From assembly GCA_020216575.1 (NCBI GenBank), contig JAIUYC010000089.1, forward strand, positions 1 to 9,179: a stretch of DNA of 9,179 nt. Reading direction: 5' to 3'. The DNA comes from Coleofasciculus sp. S288. GTDB taxonomy: Bacteria > Cyanobacteriota > Cyanobacteriia > Cyanobacteriales > Coleofasciculaceae. Shown here piece after piece: positions 8,801 through 9,179 of the stretch. Each line of letters starts with the position of its first letter. Within the stretch, counting starts at the first letter, position 1. The notes under the pieces were generated by a model. That model saw only the letters and a list, made by a program, of their open reading frames with translations, was not told the origin of the DNA and searched no databases. Made by a program: the position numbers and the translations under genes.

Positions 8801-8823
8801 TGATAGCCTGGAATTGCAACCAT
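2863..8823 (-). CDS. Giant multidomain Ser/Thr kinase - AAA/STAND ATPase - GAF - GAF - histidine kinase (HstK-type)
   Basis: A 1986-aa signalling protein with no membrane segment. The start is ATG 8823 (MVAIPGYQIVEKLY, the usual N-terminus of this family); an in-frame TTG at 8841 would add six residues and is less likely. Domains in order: protein kinase about 5-270, with K36, catalytic D128 in IHKDINPSN, DFG at 147-149 and SPE at 175-177; AAA/STAND ATPase from LYGRE (299), with Walker A GYSGIGKT (360-367) and Walker B VIFLDD ending at D491; an alpha-helical, TPR-like stretch about 770-1355; GAF1 about 1400-1550; GAF2 about 1575-1715 with Cys1637, 1646 and 1647; a coiled coil about 1715-1765; HisKA with H1772 in ASHDLQEPLR; HATPase with N1886, DNGIGI (1915-1920) and GTGLGL (1943-1948). 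The kinase core resembles Cph1. Odd points: no GxGxxG loop, HRD changed to HKD, and two low-complexity repeat-derived insertions near residues 320-352 and 610-641. The signal and the Ser/Thr substrates are unknown. Cyanobacterial HstK proteins and fungal Mak/Phk kinases share this layout. Confidence 0.95.
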   Translation of the reverse strand: MVAIPGYQIVEKLYESAKSLVYRGIRDSDQIPVILKVLKQEYPTPDAIARFKLEYDITRNLNLEGVIETYGLEKYQYSLVMVLEDFGGESLNRLLKNREFYLEEFLILAIRITEILGEIHASNIIHKDINPSNIVFNPTTGQVKIIDFGISTVLSREKPILRNPNVLEGTLAYMSPEQTGRMNRAIDYRTDLYSLGVTFYELLTGKLPFEATDALELVHCHIAKQPISPNKVDSGIPKALSNILMKLLAKTAEERYQSAWGIKADLQFCMKQLQEVDEISEFPLGFKDISDKFEISQKLYGREREIETLLAAFERVAGGRDTGTRGRGDAEIEESKIQVALETHQRCDPKSKIEMVLVSGYSGIGKTALVQEIYKPITQKQGYFISGKFDQLQRNIPYRPFIHAFQELIRQLLTESEAQIAVWREKLDAALGINGQIIIDVIPEVKLIVGEQTAVLELPPVESQNRFNLVFKNFINVFTQPDHPLVIFLDDLQWIDSASLKLIQMLMIAPDSQNLLLIGAYRSNEVNSAHPLMLALEELNSTDAIINHISLSSLDFANVNQLIADTLNSTIETTLPLAELINSKTRGNSFFIKELLKFLYENKLINFDFSLPTPGQQKAQATSDSPFVKGGEGGNSTGGVQGGWQWNLAQIQAIQITDNVVELMVGKIQKLSELSQHLLKFAACIGNQFDSNTLSIVSKKTQSETTAALWEAVQEGFILPLGDQYKYLQNYGQEGSDEATVSYKFLHDRIQQSAYSLISEVNKKQVHLKIGELLLESTPPELLEDKVFDIVNQLNIGIELITEQEKKDELAQLNLIAGKKAKSSVAYEPALKYLNVGRELLGKESWLQTYELTLALYGSSAEVAYLNGDFEQMENLASVVLQEAKTTLDKLKAYEVKIQAFTVQNKLLEAIKIALEALKQLGVKLPQNPSQRDILIGRLRTKLALVGKEPSELINLPEMTNAYKLAAMRIIASVCTATYFVAPQLWQMMVFQKIQLSLNYGNAPGSPFGYADYAMVLCGVEGDIDSGYRFAQLALNLLPRLNAKEFKSKTFLLVEMYVRHWKEHIRKTLNPLLEAYQCGLETGDLEYGVFSIFLHSYHSYLLGKELVQLEQEMAAYRDAIAHFKQEQPLYLIQMYRQAVLNLMGQSENPCCLSGESYNEEKIFPLHLAINDRYTIYNLYFNKLILCYLFQDYSKAIEIAAIAEQLLLEGAIGLLVVPVFYFYDSLANLAVFSDVPKQEQKRILIKVAANQKKMKRWAHHAPMNYLHKFYLVEAERHRVISQVNQARDYYDKAIALAKENEYINEEALAHELVAKFYLAQGKTKIAEVYILDACYCYLRWGATAKVKDLQTRYPQLLERISETTKTKNTILSTSPITTGSAGTEVLDLATVIKASQALSSEIVLDKLLVKFIKILMENAGAQRGLLIEEKNGNTFIQAEGAVDELEVKVFPSSHAELNQRFSLAIVNYVKRTRENLVIADAENDSRFTNDVYVANNKPKSILCVPSLHQGKLIGILYLENNLITDAFTPDRIKVVQILTSQAAIALENARLYDEMKQEMAQRQRAEETLRAITEGTAAVTGSDFFRSLVRHLADALQVKYAFITECTDSTNTQVHTLAFWKGENFRKNFAYLLTGTPCQHVIGGEVCCYWEHLQSLFPDDNDLVNLKAESYLGVPLYDSSGNILGHLAVMDDKPMNHKPHDISILQIFAARAGVELVRKRAEDALMRARDELEIRVRERTAELTEANEQLEQLTDELKRSNQDLEQFAYIASHDLQEPLRAVASYTQMLAKRYQGKLDEKADIYISFAVDGATRMQQLIKDLLAYSRIGRHQLKLQPTDCNVVVNKVVKDLQLSIAENQAKITVNSLPTVFADTSQITLLFQNLISNAIKYRGEASPQVDISAENQSSGWLFKIRDNGIGISPEYAEQIFGIFQRLHTSDEYSGTGLGLAICQRIIERHGGHIWVESQLGKGALFCFEIPILNGEPK
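2874..2877 (-). promoter_or_regulatory. Ribosome binding site (GGAG) for the Rcp1-like regulator
   Basis: GGAG on the minus strand, 7 nt before ATG 2866, lies inside the last codons of the giant kinase gene. Together with the ATGA overlap it supports translational coupling of kinase and regulator and fixes the regulator's start. Confidence 0.75.
6901..6996. repeat. In-frame palindromic-repeat insertion inside the giant kinase gene (SPFVKGGEGG peptide)
   Basis: A C/G-skewed segment holds a perfect 7-bp hairpin, ccccctt-aaca-aaggggg (6933-6950). Outer purine/pyrimidine arms tttcctccctc (6920-6930) and gagggagaaa (6991-7000) are near-perfect inverted copies. On the minus strand it encodes residues about 610-641, rich in Gly, Ser, Gln and Thr, including SPFVKGGEGG. 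It splits the family pattern in which the helix ending LINFDF is followed shortly by GGWQWNL. The reading frame is preserved. Borders are approximate. Confidence 0.65.
7768..7866. repeat. In-frame intergenic-type repeat insertion ahead of the Walker A motif
   Basis: The segment contains the 11-bp direct repeat ttggattttgg at 7769-7779 and 7810-7820. Between them is a perfect 6-bp hairpin, cgcacc-ttt-ggtgcg (7782-7796). A tandem-like GTCCCC/GTGTCCCC tract follows at about 7833-7865. These patterns resemble cyanobacterial intergenic repeats, yet here they encode residues about 320-352 (RDTGTRGRGDAEIEE and following) between FERVAGG and IEMVLVSGYSGIGKT. In relatives as I recall them this linker is only about ten residues. 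The frame is intact. Confidence 0.62.
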
Positions 8824-9179
8824 ATGGCGTTGAAACCGCAATAGAACTAGGTTTGTATTCGAGTGGAATCGCTCCTGTTTGACACAGTTGTTGGGGAGAT
8901 TCTACTCAGTAAAATCTTGGCTTGTATCAAATCTAACAGGAATCACAGATGGCTTGGCGAATCAAAAATTAGATTTTCCTGAGAAATTCCTAAGATATCT
9001 CTAGCTAACTTATCAGATTTATTGCCTTAACTCTTTAGAAACCCCTCATATTTAATTCGGCACTGCAAGTAATAATCAGCTTAAATCTCAAAGGCATTGG
9101 CCTAGTACTTGAAGGAAACCAAGCGAACCGGAAAAATTATCACTATTCAAAAACGGTTAGCTTTGATAAAAACATGGCC
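8824..9179. other. Spacer upstream of the signalling operon, no gene recognised
   Basis: These 356 nt hold no convincing coding frame and no tRNA- or rRNA-like sequence. A seven-codon ATG frame at about 8949 is too short to credit. An ATG at 9174-9176 (ATGGCC) could be the first codon of a rightward gene beyond the edge, but no clear Shine-Dalgarno precedes it. A perfect TTGACA lies on the plus strand at 8879-8884, with TCTACT 16 nt on (8901-8906), a possible weak rightward promoter. No clear Shine-Dalgarno precedes the kinase start at 8823 either. Confidence 0.6.
8899..8930 (-). promoter_or_regulatory. Weak candidate promoter of the kinase operon
   Basis: On the minus strand TTGATA (8925-8930) is followed after 20 nt by TAGAAT (8899-8904), a good -10 match. 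The spacing is longer than the usual 16-18 nt, so this is tentative. It would give a leader of roughly 65-70 nt before ATG 8823. The -10 overlaps the plus-strand TCTACT box, so if both are real they would compete. Confidence 0.22.

Noticed and set aside
8824..8841. Upstream TTG start (8841) for the giant kinase
   Set aside because: It would add only MRFQRH, is not preceded by a clear Shine-Dalgarno, and ATG 8823 gives the N-terminus MVAIPGYQIVEKL expected of this family.
9092..9103. Small aggc/gcct palindrome in the right spacer
   Set aside because: A four-base-pair stem is expected by chance and has no supporting context.

Overview
The window reads as chromosomal DNA of a cyanobacterium, probably a filamentous one. 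Six perfect HIP1 octamers (GCGATCGC) lie in about 9.2 kb. A tandem heptamer tract and several cyanobacterial-style palindromic repeats are present. The protein families (haemagglutinin-like TpsA exoprotein, giant Ser/Thr-His kinase, Rcp1-like regulator) are all typical of large cyanobacterial genomes. Genus cannot be fixed from the sequence.

Layout. (1) Positions 1-875, plus strand: the C-terminal end of a large secreted beta-helical exoprotein of the two-partner-secretion type, whose start lies left of the window. (2) Positions 876-1275: a gene-free, repeat-dense spacer between two convergent genes. It holds two nested-palindrome elements with related cores, two further hairpins, and a TGACCCC heptamer array that touches the stop codon of the next gene. 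(3) Positions 1276-8823, minus strand: a tight three-gene signalling operon. In transcription order these are a 1986-aa Ser/Thr kinase - AAA/STAND ATPase - helical repeat - GAF - GAF - histidine kinase; a 150-aa single-domain response regulator (ATGA overlap with the kinase); and a receiver-histidine kinase protein (7-10 nt gap). (4) Positions 8824-9179: a spacer upstream of the operon with weak promoter candidates and no convincing gene, except a possible start codon at the right edge.

How the genes may work together. The giant kinase ends in a Cph1-type histidine kinase core (HDLQEPLR H-box), and the next gene is the Rcp1-type receiver that usually partners such kinases. The third protein carries its own N-terminal receiver and a second complete kinase core. 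The likely reading is a phosphorelay or branched pathway: signals sensed through the protein-kinase, ATPase and GAF modules are passed to the small receiver and possibly to the Rec-HK. No DNA-binding output domain is encoded in the operon.

Most noteworthy: the AAA/STAND module of the giant kinase appears to carry two in-frame insertions of repeat-derived DNA (about 7768-7866 and 6901-6996), giving low-complexity peptide loops, including the peptide SPFVKGGEGG. The same kind of repeat load fills the downstream spacer. I see no CRISPR array, tRNA, rRNA, transposase or restriction/defence gene.
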